Of a DNA stretch of 64,000 nucleotides, positions 19,753 through 29,916 are shown piece by piece. Made by a program: the position numbers and the translations under genes. The stretch lies in NCBI GenBank assembly GCA_021208885.1, contig JAJOJF010000022.1, positions 1 to 64,000 of the forward strand, given 5' to 3'. This DNA comes from Burkholderiaceae bacterium (lineage in GTDB: Bacteria; Pseudomonadota; Gammaproteobacteria; Burkholderiales; Burkholderiaceae_B). The number at the start of each line of letters is the position of its first letter. Positions within the stretch are counted from its first letter, which is position 1. The notes beneath the pieces are model-generated. The model did not search any database. It was not told the origin of the DNA and saw nothing but the letters and a program-made list of their open reading frames with translations.

Positions 19753-20520
19753 ATGACTTCTGCGTTCTCTCGGGTTCGATTCGTTCTAACTGAGCCCAGT
19801 CACCCCGGAAATGTGGGTTCGGCCGCCCGGGCAGTCAAGAATATGGGCTTTAGAGACCTGTGGCTCGCAGCGCCTCAAACCCCTGGCATGCAGCAAAGCC
19901 CGGAAGCCATCGCGCTGGCCAGCGGTGCCACTGATGTCCTCACCGAAATCCAGACTGCGCCAGACCTGAGTCAGGCACTTGGTCCGGTAACGCTAGCCTT
20001 TGCATTGACTGCCAGAGCGCGCGACTTGGGTCCGCCGGCGTGTGATATCCGTGAGGCTGCAGCGTTGGCCTGCGAACACCTGAAACAGTCTGACAATCGT
20101 GTTGCCATGGTGTTTGGCTGCGAGCGTGCAGGGCTGACCAATGAGCAGGTGGCACTTTGCCAGCGTGTTTGCCATATCCCTGCCAACCCTGAATACAGTT
20201 CACTTAATGTCTCTCAGGCACTGCAATTGGTCGCTTGGGAAATGCGTTATGCGCTCATAGACGAGGACGAACGCCTGCCAAGCACACCAGATGTCACCCC
20301 AGACCCTGGAAAAGCACCCGCTACGGGTGAGTCAATTCAGGCGCTGTTCGATCACTGGCAAGAGGCGCTAATCGCCGTGAAATTTCTGGACCCGGCTCAC
20401 CCCAAGAAACTCGTGCCGCGCATGCAACACTTGTTTCAACGCAGCGGTCTGACCCGCGATGAGGTGGACATGTTGCGCGGGCTTTGCACGGCCATGATAA
20501 AAACCGCGCGGCAAAAGTAG
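19753..20520 (+). CDS. trmJ: tRNA (cytidine/uridine-2'-O-)-methyltransferase TrmJ
   Basis: SPOUT-class methyltransferase that 2'-O-methylates position 32 of tRNAs using S-adenosylmethionine. N-terminal motif [20 protein letters not shown] is diagnostic; the knot region includes [17 protein letters not shown] and [16 protein letters not shown]. It is 255 aa, with the usual C-terminal helical extension. The gene diverges from suhB and precedes cysE by about 57 nt on the same strand. Confidence 0.94.
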   Translation: MTSAFSRVRFVLTEPSHPGNVGSAARAVKNMGFRDLWLAAPQTPGMQQSPEAIALASGATDVLTEIQTAPDLSQALGPVTLAFALTARARDLGPPACDIREAAALACEHLKQSDNRVAMVFGCERAGLTNEQVALCQRVCHIPANPEYSSLNVSQALQLVAWEMRYALIDEDERLPSTPDVTPDPGKAPATGESIQALFDHWQEALIAVKFLDPAHPKKLVPRMQHLFQRSGLTRDEVDMLRGLCTAMIKTARQK

Positions 20521-20576
20521 CTACCTCACCATGGGTTCGACCACCCACTGTGGCTGCCATCAGTTACGATGCGAGC

Positions 20577-21470
20577 ATGTTTACCAGAATAAAAGAAGAC
20601 ATCAACTGCATCCTGGCTCGCGACCCGGCTGCCAGGAGTCGGCTTGAAATCGTCACTTGCTACCCCGGCCTGCATGCCATCTGGGTTCATCGAATCGCCA
20701 ACCGATTATGGACAGGCGGCTGGCATTGGCTTGGTCGATTTATTTCACACCTGGGCCGGATGTTGACTGGCGTGGAGATTCACCCGGGGGCGACCATTGG
20801 TCGGCGTGTGTTCATTGACCACGGCCACGGGGTAGTGATTGGAGAAACAGCCGAAGTGGGCAATGACTGCACCATCTATCAGGGAGTTACTCTGGGCGGA
20901 ACCCGCCTTTATAAGGGCGAAAAACGTCATCCCACGCTCGGCCAGGGCGTGGTGGTTGGTGCCGGTGCACAGGTACTGGGTGGGTTTACCGTGGGTGATG
21001 GCGCTCGAATTGGCTCGAATGCCGTCGTGGTCAAGCCTGTGCCAGCGGGCGCGACAGCTGTTGGCAACCCCGCCAGAATCATCTTGCCAGCCGAACAAGG
21101 ACAAACCACTCAACACAGGCCGCCTTCAACCCTTTTAACGGCAACTGACACGCCATTGGGTTGTGATCCTTGTGCAGAAGGCGGCCTCGATGCCAAGCCA
21201 TTGCAAGACATGCTGGCAGCTCAGAGTGTGCGTCAGTCAGCTAGTCCTAAATCCGATAGCGACATGTCGAGCGATGCGTTTAGTGCTTACGCGGTCAACG
21301 CAGCCGATACCGACCCGTTGGTTAAGGTCCTGCACGAGCTAATTGATCACACCGCCAAGCAAGATGCTCGAATTGCGCAATTGTGCCGAACCATTGAGTC
21401 CATGGGCAAACAGGTCAACGGTTCTGACGCCAGTCTAGATGCCGAACGCCTGAACAAACTTGTCGATTAG
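20577..21470 (+). CDS. cysE: Serine O-acetyltransferase (short-type SAT with a long C-terminal extension)
   Basis: Makes O-acetylserine for cysteine synthesis. The start MFTRIKEDI (ATG 20577) matches the family; the frame is open further upstream. The left-handed beta-helix region has hexapeptide repeats from about [20 protein letters not shown] to [20 protein letters not shown]. Core length to that point is about 170 residues, as in short SAT proteins. A further ~120 residues follow, first Gln/Ser/Pro-rich and then a probable coiled coil ([19 protein letters not shown]). The extension is unlike the sulfide-regulated C-terminal tail of the long form. Confidence 0.93.
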   Translation: MFTRIKEDINCILARDPAARSRLEIVTCYPGLHAIWVHRIANRLWTGGWHWLGRFISHLGRMLTGVEIHPGATIGRRVFIDHGHGVVIGETAEVGNDCTIYQGVTLGGTRLYKGEKRHPTLGQGVVVGAGAQVLGGFTVGDGARIGSNAVVVKPVPAGATAVGNPARIILPAEQGQTTQHRPPSTLLTATDTPLGCDPCAEGGLDAKPLQDMLAAQSVRQSASPKSDSDMSSDAFSAYAVNAADTDPLVKVLHELIDHTAKQDARIAQLCRTIESMGKQVNGSDASLDAERLNKLVD

Positions 21471-21479
21471 GCTTTGCCT

Positions 21480-22118
21480 TTAGCCGACAAGATCCAGTCC
21501 CGTAATGCGCTTAAGCTCGGCCAGCCCAGCACCAGCGCAGTCATCCACCACTCGAACCACGCCCTCGCCCTCTATCTGGAACACTGCGTAGTCAGTGTAC
21601 ACGCGCGATACGCACTTCAACCCCGTTAGGGGATAAGTGCATTTTTCTACGAGCTTGGACTGACCGTCGCGGGTTTGCAACTCCATCATGACGTAGACCG
21701 AGCGCGCACCAGCTGCCAAGTCCATGGCACCGCCAACAGCAGGGATCGCGTCAGGCTCACCCGTATGCCAGTTGGCCAGATCACCGTGACGCGACACTTG
21801 AAAAGCCCCAAGCACGCAGACATCAAGATGCCCACCCCGCATCATGGCGAACGAATCGGCATGATGGAAAAAGCTGCCACCTTTCAAAAGCGTCACCGGC
21901 TGCTTGCCGGCGTTAATCAAGTCCCAGTCCTCTTGACCTTCTGCCGGTGCAGGACCCATGCCAAGCACACCGTTTTCACTATGCAGAAAGATTTCCTTGT
22001 CTGTGGGCAAATAATTGGCCACCTTGGTTGGCAAGCCGATGCCCAAATTTACGTAGGCGCCTTCGGGGATATCTTTGGCCAGCCGCTGGGCTATTTCATC
22101 TCGTGATAACCGTTTCAT
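21480..22118 (-). CDS. pcaJ: 3-oxoadipate CoA-transferase-type subunit B
   Basis: Beta subunit of succinyl-CoA:3-oxoacid CoA-transferase, most like PcaJ, giving 3-oxoadipyl-CoA. The catalytic Glu48 lies in HSENGVLGMG; NLGIGLPTKVANY and GGAMDLAAGA flank it. It has an excellent ribosome-binding site (AGGAGGGGACG) before ATG 22118 and is 212 aa. It follows subunit A by 9 nt. 3-oxoadipyl-CoA is also the product of the phenylacetate route, so this enzyme would join the same thiolase step. An acetoacetate-specific (ScoB) role cannot be excluded. Confidence 0.85.
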   Translation of the reverse strand: MKRLSRDEIAQRLAKDIPEGAYVNLGIGLPTKVANYLPTDKEIFLHSENGVLGMGPAPAEGQEDWDLINAGKQPVTLLKGGSFFHHADSFAMMRGGHLDVCVLGAFQVSRHGDLANWHTGEPDAIPAVGGAMDLAAGARSVYVMMELQTRDGQSKLVEKCTYPLTGLKCVSRVYTDYAVFQIEGEGVVRVVDDCAGAGLAELKRITGLDLVG

Positions 22119-22127
22119 CGTCCCCTC

Positions 22128-22805
22128 CTAAGCCTTTACCTGAACCACACGGTGCACAAAGATCCCTGGCGTCACCACTGCCTCCGGATCAATGTCACCG
22201 AGCTCAGCGATTTCATCGACTTGAGCAATGGTAAGCTTGGCGGCGGTTGCATGCACAGGACCGAAATTGCGGGCTGTTTTGTTGTAGGTGAGATTGCCCC
22301 AACGGTCGCCGCACTTTGCCTTGATCAGCGCGACGTCGGCCTTAATCGGCGCCTCAAAGAGGTAATCCTCTCCATCGATGTTGCGAACTTCCTTGCCCTG
22401 GGCCAGCATGGTTCCCACGCCCGTGCGCGTGTAAAAACCGCCAATGCCTGCGCCACCAGCCCGCACTCGTTCAGCTAGCGTGCCTTGTGGCACCAACTCA
22501 AGCTCGATTTTGCCCGCGCGATACAGCTCATCGAAAACATAAGAATCTGCCTGACGCGGGAACGAGCAAATAATCTTGCGCACGCGCCCAGCCTTCATGA
22601 GCGCGGCTAGCCCGATTTCAGCGTTGCCAGCATTGTTGTTCACAATGACCAGATCCCTGGCTCCTTGCGCGATCAGGGCGTCAATTAAGGCCATAGGCTG
22701 GCCGGCGCCGCCAAATCCACCGACGAGCACTGTGGCGCCATCTTCTATGCCCCGGACAGCATCTTCAAGTGACTGCACGATTTTATTGATCATCGTCTCA
22801 CTCAT
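22128..22805 (-). CDS. pcaI: 3-oxoadipate CoA-transferase-type subunit A
   Basis: Alpha subunit partner of the downstream gene. Family motifs are TVLVGGFGGAGQPMALIDAL, VPQGTLAERVRAGGAGIGG and VVTPGIFVHRVV. It is 225 aa. Start ATG 22805 (MSETMINK) is used; an ATG four codons further on is an alternative. It is divergent from mutS, 76 nt between starts. The pair resembles 5433-6771 in layout, but here the two genes do not overlap. Confidence 0.86.
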   Translation of the reverse strand: MSETMINKIVQSLEDAVRGIEDGATVLVGGFGGAGQPMALIDALIAQGARDLVIVNNNAGNAEIGLAALMKAGRVRKIICSFPRQADSYVFDELYRAGKIELELVPQGTLAERVRAGGAGIGGFYTRTGVGTMLAQGKEVRNIDGEDYLFEAPIKADVALIKAKCGDRWGNLTYNKTARNFGPVHATAAKLTIAQVDEIAELGDIDPEAVVTPGIFVHRVVQVKA

Positions 22806-22881
22806 TTTTGATTGAATTGATTGCGCTAGTCTACCGTCAAGAACAACGATTGGGGCAAGAGCCTTTTACAATCAAAGCACC

Positions 22882-25503
22882 ATGTCGAAACAGACCATAC
22901 AAACCACCACTGGCGCATCGCAGCACACCCCGATGATGCAGCAGTTTTTCCGGCTCAAAGAGCAGGCCGGAGAAATGCTGCTGTTTTATCGCATGGGTGA
23001 CTTCTACGAACTGTTTTACGAAGACGCTGAAAAAGGCGCCCGGCTACTGAACCTGACCCTTACAAAACGCGGAACATCCAACGGCGCCCCTATCCCGATG
23101 GCGGGCGTTCCGGTTCATGCCGTCGATCAGTACTTGGGCAAGCTAGTCGCGCTAGGTGAGTCAGTTGCCGTTTGCGAACAAATCGGCGACCCTGCCGCCA
23201 GCAAAGGTCCCGTCGATCGGCAAATTGTGCGCATCATTACGCCAGGCACCCTGACCGATGACGCACTTTTGCCCACCAAAGCAGACCGCTGTCTGGCTGC
23301 ACTGTGGCAACCAAGTCGCGCTGGCAAGCCTGTCGGATCGGCCGGAATCGCATGGCTTAACCTAGCTAGCGGTGAATTCCGGGTGACAGAATGTCGCAAC
23401 GAGCTGGTGCCAGCCACGCTAGACCGAATTGCGCCAGCCGAGTTGATCGTGGCTGAAGATCAGGCTGAGCCTGAAACTCAGCGGTGCAGTATTACCCGTA
23501 TTCCAACCTGGCACTTCGAGAGAAAAGACGCTGAGCAACAATTGCTGAATCATTTCAGCGTTAACTCACTGGCAGGCTTTGATATCACTGACCTGGACCC
23601 TGCCATTTGTGCAGCCGGGGCATTGCTGCGCTACGCCATCCGCACACAGTCACAATCGCTGCCTCACGTGCAGTCAATCGCTGCCGAGCGGGCTGGCGAA
23701 TTTGTCATAATGGACCCCGCCACGCGACGCAACCTCGAAATCAGCGAAACCATTAACGGCCAGGCATCGCCCACCCTATTCTCCCTGCTCGATCACTGCG
23801 GCACACCCATGGGCAGTCGCTTGCTCAAGCGCTGGTTGCACCACCCGCTGCGTGAAAACCCATCGGTGATTGCCAGGCAAGAGGCGATATCACAACTGTT
23901 GGCCGACGACCAGATCGGCGCTTTGGACAACCTGCGCCAACAGTTGGCAATCTGGCCAGACCTTGAGCGCATGGCAACTAGGCTCGCGTTGCGCTCGATC
24001 AAGCCGCGCGAACTTGCCAGTCTGCGTGACGCGCTTGAAACCTTACCGGGCCTTCAAGACACGGTTGCCAGTGTCTGCAGCCAGGCCAGTCCAAGACTGC
24101 AGGCACTGGCTCAGGCGCTATGGATTGACCCCGACCTGGCCCGCCTATTAGCAAGCGCGATTGCAACGGAGCCTTCTGTACAAATTCGTGACGGTGGCGT
24201 GATTGCCTCAGGCTACGACTCTGATCTCGATGAGTTGCGCAGGCTGTCAACCGATCAAGGCAATGTCCTCATTGAGATTGAAACCCGAGAGCGCGAACGC
24301 ACTGGCATTGCCAATCTGCGCGTTGAGTACAACCGAGTGCATGGCTTTTTTATCGAGGTCACCAAAGCGCAGCTTGACAAGGTGCCTGATGACTATCGCC
24401 GTCGTCAGACGCTAAAAAATGCCGAGCGCTACATTACGCCAGAGCTCAAAGAATGGGAAGACAAGATCCTGTCAGCCCAGGAACGTTCACTGGCTCGCGA
24501 GAAATGGTTGTTTGAGGACTTGCTCGACAAGCTGAGTGCGGCAGTCAATGCGCTCAGCACTGCGGCTGCCTCGCTTGCCGAACTCGATGTACTGGCAGCG
24601 CTTGCTCATCACGCGAGACTCAATGCCTGGGTTGCACCAACGTTGCTGGAAGATCCAGTCATCGATATCCAAGCCGGTCGACACCCCACCGTAGAAAACA
24701 CCATCGAGCGCTTCACGCCAAACAGCTGCCATTTAAGCCCTCAGCGCTCAATGCTGATCGTCACGGGTCCGAACATGGGCGGCAAGTCGACCTACATGCG
24801 GCAGGTAGCGTTGATCTGCCTGCTAGCTCGTATTGGTAGCTACGTTCCGGCGCAACGGGCCAGCGTAGGCGCGATCGATCGCATATTTACCCGTATCGGT
24901 GCCGCCGATGATCTTGCGGGCGGGCGTTCAACCTTCATGATGGAGATGACAGAAGCCGCCACCATCTTGTCAGCCAGCACGCCTGCCAGCTTGGTCATCA
25001 TGGATGAAATCGGACGCGGCACGTCAACCTATGATGGCTTGGCATTGGCTTGGGCCATCGCCAACCGGCTCTTGACACACAACCGAGCTTTAACGCTGTT
25101 TGCGACACACTACTTCGAAATGACGCGGCTGCCCAACGACAACCCATGCTCAGCCAATGTCCATTTGGCAGCAACTGACTCGCCTGCAGGAATCGTGTTC
25201 TTGCACGAGGTACGTGACGGGCCAGCGAGTCGCAGCTACGGCATCCAGGTTGCACAGCGCGCTGGCGTCCCAGCGTCTGTCATTCGGCAAGCCACCCGGG
25301 AATTGCAACGGCTTGAGGCGCTAGGGGCGCCCTCGCCTCAGCTTGGACTATTCAGCTCAGTCAATGATGCGCCAGATCACCTCCAAGAGTCCGGTATTGC
25401 GCAAGATCTGATTGATGAACTTGCCTCGATAGACCCAGATACGCTTACGCCTCGTGAAGCCCTGGAAGCTCTGTATGCTCTTAAATCAAAGCTAAGCCAA
25501 TGA
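22882..25503 (+). CDS. mutS: DNA mismatch repair protein MutS
   Basis: Recognises mismatches and starts methyl-directed repair together with MutL. At 873 aa it is full length. The N-terminal mismatch domain carries the conserved [15 protein letters not shown] (Phe-x-Glu). The core and clamp regions follow, then the ATPase with Walker [14 protein letters not shown] (~residue 629), Walker [17 protein letters not shown], and FATHYFEM. The stop overlaps the roxA start by 4 nt (ATGA). Confidence 0.98.
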   Translation: MSKQTIQTTTGASQHTPMMQQFFRLKEQAGEMLLFYRMGDFYELFYEDAEKGARLLNLTLTKRGTSNGAPIPMAGVPVHAVDQYLGKLVALGESVAVCEQIGDPAASKGPVDRQIVRIITPGTLTDDALLPTKADRCLAALWQPSRAGKPVGSAGIAWLNLASGEFRVTECRNELVPATLDRIAPAELIVAEDQAEPETQRCSITRIPTWHFERKDAEQQLLNHFSVNSLAGFDITDLDPAICAAGALLRYAIRTQSQSLPHVQSIAAERAGEFVIMDPATRRNLEISETINGQASPTLFSLLDHCGTPMGSRLLKRWLHHPLRENPSVIARQEAISQLLADDQIGALDNLRQQLAIWPDLERMATRLALRSIKPRELASLRDALETLPGLQDTVASVCSQASPRLQALAQALWIDPDLARLLASAIATEPSVQIRDGGVIASGYDSDLDELRRLSTDQGNVLIEIETRERERTGIANLRVEYNRVHGFFIEVTKAQLDKVPDDYRRRQTLKNAERYITPELKEWEDKILSAQERSLAREKWLFEDLLDKLSAAVNALSTAAASLAELDVLAALAHHARLNAWVAPTLLEDPVIDIQAGRHPTVENTIERFTPNSCHLSPQRSMLIVTGPNMGGKSTYMRQVALICLLARIGSYVPAQRASVGAIDRIFTRIGAADDLAGGRSTFMMEMTEAATILSASTPASLVIMDEIGRGTSTYDGLALAWAIANRLLTHNRALTLFATHYFEMTRLPNDNPCSANVHLAATDSPAGIVFLHEVRDGPASRSYGIQVAQRAGVPASVIRQATRELQRLEALGAPSPQLGLFSSVNDAPDHLQESGIAQDLIDELASIDPDTLTPREALEALYALKSKLSQ

Positions 25504-26672
25504 CTCAAAAACCACTCTCCATGCTTGGCGGATTGACCGCCGACGAATTCATGCGCCACTACTGGCAAAAGAAACCTTTACTGGTCAAGCAAGCCTTTGC
25601 TGGCCTGAAGCCGCCGGTCAGTTCGGCTGACCTTAAAAAACTCAGCAAACGCGATGACGTACAAGCCCGACTGATTTGGCAAGAACAAGGGCAATGGCAA
25701 CTTGAGCATGGTCCGTTTGCCAAACTTCCCGGCGCCAAGGAGCCAGACTGGACTCTGCTAATTCAAAGTCTGGATATCCACAGTGATGTGGCTAGTCAAT
25801 TGCTGCACCAGTTTAATTTCGTGCCCGCAGCTCGGTTAGACGACTTGATGGCGAGCATCGCCACTCGCGGCGGTGGTGTAGGACCGCATTTCGATAGCTA
25901 CGATGTGTTTCTCATCCAGGCGCAAGGCCAGCGACACTGGAAATTCGGACAACAAAAAGATCTGACACTCATAGAAGGCTTACCCCTAAAAATTCTAAAA
26001 AACTTCAAGCCACAACAAGATGCAGTGCTCGAACCTGGCGACATGCTGTACCTGCCGCCGCACGCCGCGCATGATGGCATTGCGTTAACGGATGACTGCA
26101 TGACACTTTCAGTCGGATTTCGTGCACCAGACATGGCGAGCTTGGCGCAAGGCATGCTCGAAGCAGCCGCCGAGCAGATTGCGGCACGCGAACATGGGGC
26201 AACCAGCCCCATGGCAGAACCGCCGCTGCCCGGACCAAACTTGTCTGCCCGATTCCGTGATCCACAACAGCAAGCGGTCAGTCAGCCTGCGCTTGTTCCA
26301 GACACCCTAATCGAGGCCAGCGTCAAGGCGGTAAAGTCCTTGAGCTTTGATGCGGCACTGGCCAATCGATTTTTAGGGTGTTGGTTAACTGAGCCCAATC
26401 CAATGGCGGTATTTGAACCACAGGCTCAGAGTCATGAGCTGACAGCCGGAACACAACTGCAGCTTGACCGGCGCACACGCATGCTCTATCGCGATGAGAT
26501 GCTTTTTATCAATGGCGAACTCGCATCAGTTAAGCCCAATGCCCTCTTAAAAAAACTCGCCAACGAACGCTGCTTGAAGTTAAGCGAGTCCATGATGCTA
26601 CGCATGTCTGCTTCCATCAAAGACTGTCTACACGACTGGCTTGATGCCGGGTGGCTTCACCTTAAGCATTAA
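25500..26672 (+). CDS. roxA: JmjC/cupin-type ribosomal protein uL16 arginine hydroxylase (RoxA/YcfD-like)
   Basis: Fe(II)/2-oxoglutarate oxygenase; YcfD of E. coli hydroxylates an arginine of ribosomal protein L16. The iron triad is visible as His130 and Asp132 ([10 protein letters not shown]) and His191 (PPHAAHDG). The N-terminal opening [19 protein letters not shown] is typical, and a winged-helix-like C-terminal part follows after residue ~270. It is 390 aa. The gene overlaps mutS by 4 nt, a linkage I know from other Burkholderiales. Confidence 0.88.
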   Translation: MTQKPLSMLGGLTADEFMRHYWQKKPLLVKQAFAGLKPPVSSADLKKLSKRDDVQARLIWQEQGQWQLEHGPFAKLPGAKEPDWTLLIQSLDIHSDVASQLLHQFNFVPAARLDDLMASIATRGGGVGPHFDSYDVFLIQAQGQRHWKFGQQKDLTLIEGLPLKILKNFKPQQDAVLEPGDMLYLPPHAAHDGIALTDDCMTLSVGFRAPDMASLAQGMLEAAAEQIAAREHGATSPMAEPPLPGPNLSARFRDPQQQAVSQPALVPDTLIEASVKAVKSLSFDAALANRFLGCWLTEPNPMAVFEPQAQSHELTAGTQLQLDRRTRMLYRDEMLFINGELASVKPNALLKKLANERCLKLSESMMLRMSASIKDCLHDWLDAGWLHLKH

Positions 26673-26706
26673 ATCCCAGTGGCCATGGCTGCGTTACAAG
26701 CACGAC

Positions 26707-27306
26707 TCAGTCGTCTTTATACGGCCCTAACCCCAAGCCAATCGGCGCGGGTGCAGCCTCGACGAGCTTGGAAAAGATGCGACCAAAGTCTTCTTCGTCT
26801 GAGCCTCTACGAGTGCCACCCATCGGATCACGTGATTTTTCAAAACCGGCATTGGCAAAAGCCCAATCTTCTTCCGTAAAGCACTCACGAATCAACGGCA
26901 ATACCTCGCGTTCTTCGAGCATCATGTGCTCGCGGTAGAACTCTGCATACTTGTCAAATGCCTCTTGAAAAGTCTTAAAACCGTTGGCCGGATCAGCCTC
27001 ATAGACTTTCAAGGCTTGTGTCAAGGCAGCAATGCGCTCATCTGAAGTCGCGTGTTCAGCCTCAAGCCGATCGAGCACTTCACTGGCTCTATCGGTGCGC
27101 GCTCGCAGCCGAGCAAACAGAAACTCATCTTCCTTGGGGTGATGTTTTTTCTCTGGGTAAGCATCCAAATAGTGAACCATGGCATGCAGAAGTTTGAAAT
27201 CCGGCTTTAATTTGCCTGCCTCAATCTCACGAATCATGTGACGAATCGCGTGGATGATAGCTGCCAGTGATTGGTGCTCATCCAGCAATATACGCATGGC
27301 TTCCAT
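26707..27306 (-). CDS. Hemerythrin-domain protein
   Basis: Probable O2- or NO-binding di-iron protein, 199 aa. The HHE-type helices show the ligand patterns LLDEHQSLAAIIHAIRHM (H), HHPKEDEFLF (H...E), AEHATSDE and FYREHMMLEEREVLP (H...E). Start ATG 27306 is preceded by AAGGAACTGTA; the frame is open upstream into livF. It lies only 37 nt after livF on the same strand, so it may belong to the liv transcript. No linkage to phenylacetate oxygen chemistry is proven. Confidence 0.85.
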   Translation of the reverse strand: MEAMRILLDEHQSLAAIIHAIRHMIREIEAGKLKPDFKLLHAMVHYLDAYPEKKHHPKEDEFLFARLRARTDRASEVLDRLEAEHATSDERIAALTQALKVYEADPANGFKTFQEAFDKYAEFYREHMMLEEREVLPLIRECFTEEDWAFANAGFEKSRDPMGGTRRGSDEEDFGRIFSKLVEAAPAPIGLGLGPYKDD

Positions 27307-27343
27307 TACAGTTCCTTGTTTGCTTAAATCCTGACCTGCTTGC

Positions 27344-28126
27344 CTATGTAGACAGCATATCCTGATGTTTGCCACCAAATCCTAGATATGCCTCAATAAC
27401 TCGCTTATCATCTGCCAGCTCAAAAGCTGGCCCTTGCATGGCGACCCGCCCATTCTCCAAAACGTAGGCATAATCGGCCACCTGAAGTGCGGCACGCGCG
27501 TTTTGTTCGACTAACAAGATCGACACGCCTCGGCGCCGCAGCTCGGCAATAATCCGAAATATTTCACGAACGATCAGCGGCGCCAATCCCAGACTAGGCT
27601 CGTCAAGCATTAGAAGCGTTGGTTTGGCCATGAGCGCTCGACCAACAGCCAACATTTGCCGCTCACCGCCAGATAGCGTGCCGGCCATCTGCGCGTTGCG
27701 CTCTTTGAGCCTCGGAAACAAGGCATAAACCTCTTCAAGGGTTTGGGCGTGATCACGTTTGCCCATGCGGTATCGCTGAAAAGCGCCAAGCACAAGGTTG
27801 TCCTGAACCGACATTTCGGCAAACAACTCACGCTTCTCTGGCACCAAGTTCATGCCTCTAGCCACCAAACGCTCGACTTCTGGTGTTGTTTCGACCTGAC
27901 CGGCAAATTCCATCTGACCTGAAGACTTTAGCAAGCCCATGATGGCTGAGAGCATGGTGGTTTTACCGGCTCCGTTAGGACCAATGACCGTGACAATCTG
28001 GCCCTCACCCACGCTGATCGTTGCATCTGTCAGCGCCTGAACATTGCCATAAGACACACAGAGGTTTCGGACGTCAAGCACCCGCTTGACTGCCTGGCTT
28101 GCTTGATTGACTATTGCCTGCATCAT
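27344..28126 (-). CDS. livF: Liv-type ABC transporter ATP-binding protein (LivF)
   Basis: Second ATPase of a high-affinity branched-chain-amino-acid-type (HAAT) importer. Walker A GPNGAGKTTML, signature LSGGERQMLAVGRAL, Walker B LLMLDEPSLGLAP and H-loop region LLVEQNARAAL are present in 260 aa. The start overlaps the livMG stop by 4 nt (ATGA). Transporters of this class near paa genes are thought to import aromatic acids; see the shared promoter element upstream of livK. Confidence 0.92.
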   Translation of the reverse strand: MMQAIVNQASQAVKRVLDVRNLCVSYGNVQALTDATISVGEGQIVTVIGPNGAGKTTMLSAIMGLLKSSGQMEFAGQVETTPEVERLVARGMNLVPEKRELFAEMSVQDNLVLGAFQRYRMGKRDHAQTLEEVYALFPRLKERNAQMAGTLSGGERQMLAVGRALMAKPTLLMLDEPSLGLAPLIVREIFRIIAELRRRGVSILLVEQNARAALQVADYAYVLENGRVAMQGPAFELADDKRVIEAYLGFGGKHQDMLST

Positions 28127-29916
28127 TCCACCCCGCCTAGGTAGGCTTCAAGCACAGCCGGGTTTTGCTGGACCTCTTGCGGCAAGCCTTCAGCAATTTT
28201 CTCTCCGAACTCCATGACCACCACGCGGTCAGCCAGACCCATCACGAAATCCATGTCATGCTCAACAATCAATGTAGCCATGCCCTCGGATCTGAGCTTG
28301 CGCAACAGATCCCCTAGCGCCTGTTTCTCTTTGAACCTCAGACCTGCAGCCGGCTCATCGAGCAACAACAAACATGGGTCCGCGCATAAGGCACGCGCAA
28401 TTTCAAGAATACGCTGCTGGCCAAGCGCGAGGTTGCCGGCCTGCTCAAACATCAGTTCACCCAAGCCAACGCGCTCGATCTGTCTGGCTGCCTCCTTCAA
28501 TAAGCTTGCCTCCTGCGCCCGATCAAGCCGCCAGGCCGCGCTTATGACCCCTTTGTCACCTCTCAGATGTGCGCCAATGGCCACATTCTCAAGCACGGTC
28601 ATGGTTGGCAACAGCTTGACGTGCTGGAAGGTTCGGCTCATGCCAAGCCCGGCAATCTCTCGCGACTCCTTGCCCGCTACTGAGTGTCCCCGGAAAATGA
28701 CGTCGCCTGAGGTTGGGGTGTCAACACCTGAAATCTGGTTAAACATCGTGCTTTTGCCTGCACCGTTGGGCCCGATTAACGCCAGAATCTCGCCAGCGCG
28801 CACATCAAGGGACATGTTGTTGTTAGCCACAAGCCCACCGAATTTACGGGTGACATCAACCGCTTGCAAAATCACCTCCCCAACGGCAGGCATTGCGCGT
28901 CGCGGCAAATCAGGCGCTTGTTGATCGATTTTTTTGTTTGGCACACGAATCGGCACAAAACGCTTGATCACTGGCCACAAGCCATCGGGTGCGCGCTGCA
29001 ACACTAGCACCATGATCAAGCCAAACACAATCACTTCAAAGTTGCCACTTGCGCCCAAGAGCGCTGGCAACAAGTCTTGCAGCCACTGCTTGGCAATCGT
29101 AATGATTGCCGCACCGAGCAAGGCGCCCCAGACGTAACCTGCGCCGCCAACCACAGCCATAAACAAATATTCGATGCCGATGTGCAAGCCAAACGGCGTC
29201 GGGTTGATAAAGCGTTGCATGTGGGCATACAGCCAGCCCGAGGCACAGGCCAAAAGGGCGGCTAATACAAAAATCACCATGCGTGAGCGGTTGGTGTTCA
29301 CGCCCATGGCTTCAGCCATGATCCGTCCACCTTTAAGCGCACGAATCGCCCTGCCCTCACGAGAGTCAAGCAAGTTATGAATGGTCAACATGCCCGCGAG
29401 CAAGAAAGCCAAGATAAGGTAATAAATTTCATGGCCCTGGCTCAAAGTCACACCAAACAAACTCACTGGTGGAATGCCCGTAATCCCGGTATGTCCACCC
29501 AAGCCAGGCAAATTGCCAAATAAAAAGTAAAGACTGATACCCCAGGCTATGGTACCGAGCGGCAGGAAATGGCCAGACAGTTTGAGCGTCAGGGCACCTA
29601 GCACATACGCGACTGCCGCTGTTAACAGAAGCCCAATAACCAGCGTGACCCAAGGCGATGATGCGGCCCATGCGAGCCAGGCAGGCAGCTCGGTTGTCGT
29701 AGTCAATACAGCCGTGGTGTAGGCGCCAAGGCCCACAAAAGCAGCCTGTCCAAAGCTGGTTAAGCCGCCAACACCAGTAAGCAACACCAGGCCAAGCGCG
29801 ACCATCGCGTACAACCCAATGTAGTTCAGCACGGAGACGTAATAGGCCGACAAAAATGATGGCGCGACCAATGCCAACAGCACAAATAAAAACAAGACGA
29901 CACGATCGGCTCTCAT
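28123..29916 (-). CDS. Liv-type ABC transporter fused permease-ATPase (LivM-LivG)
   Basis: One polypeptide of 597 aa combining permease and ATPase functions. The N-terminal LivM part (~1-320) has eight or nine hydrophobic segments and the conserved HTGITGIPPVSLF loop and GGAGYVWGALLGA. A linker (~321-345) leads to a LivG ATPase with Walker A GPNGAGKSTMFNQ, signature LALGQQRILEIARAL and Walker B LLLLDEPAAGL. Start ATG 29916 overlaps the livH stop (ATGA). The frame is open 13 codons upstream, but that would overlap livH more deeply. Confidence 0.9.
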   Translation of the reverse strand: MRADRVVLFLFVLLALVAPSFLSAYYVSVLNYIGLYAMVALGLVLLTGVGGLTSFGQAAFVGLGAYTTAVLTTTTELPAWLAWAASSPWVTLVIGLLLTAAVAYVLGALTLKLSGHFLPLGTIAWGISLYFLFGNLPGLGGHTGITGIPPVSLFGVTLSQGHEIYYLILAFLLAGMLTIHNLLDSREGRAIRALKGGRIMAEAMGVNTNRSRMVIFVLAALLACASGWLYAHMQRFINPTPFGLHIGIEYLFMAVVGGAGYVWGALLGAAIITIAKQWLQDLLPALLGASGNFEVIVFGLIMVLVLQRAPDGLWPVIKRFVPIRVPNKKIDQQAPDLPRRAMPAVGEVILQAVDVTRKFGGLVANNNMSLDVRAGEILALIGPNGAGKSTMFNQISGVDTPTSGDVIFRGHSVAGKESREIAGLGMSRTFQHVKLLPTMTVLENVAIGAHLRGDKGVISAAWRLDRAQEASLLKEAARQIERVGLGELMFEQAGNLALGQQRILEIARALCADPCLLLLDEPAAGLRFKEKQALGDLLRKLRSEGMATLIVEHDMDFVMGLADRVVVMEFGEKIAEGLPQEVQQNPAVLEAYLGGVE

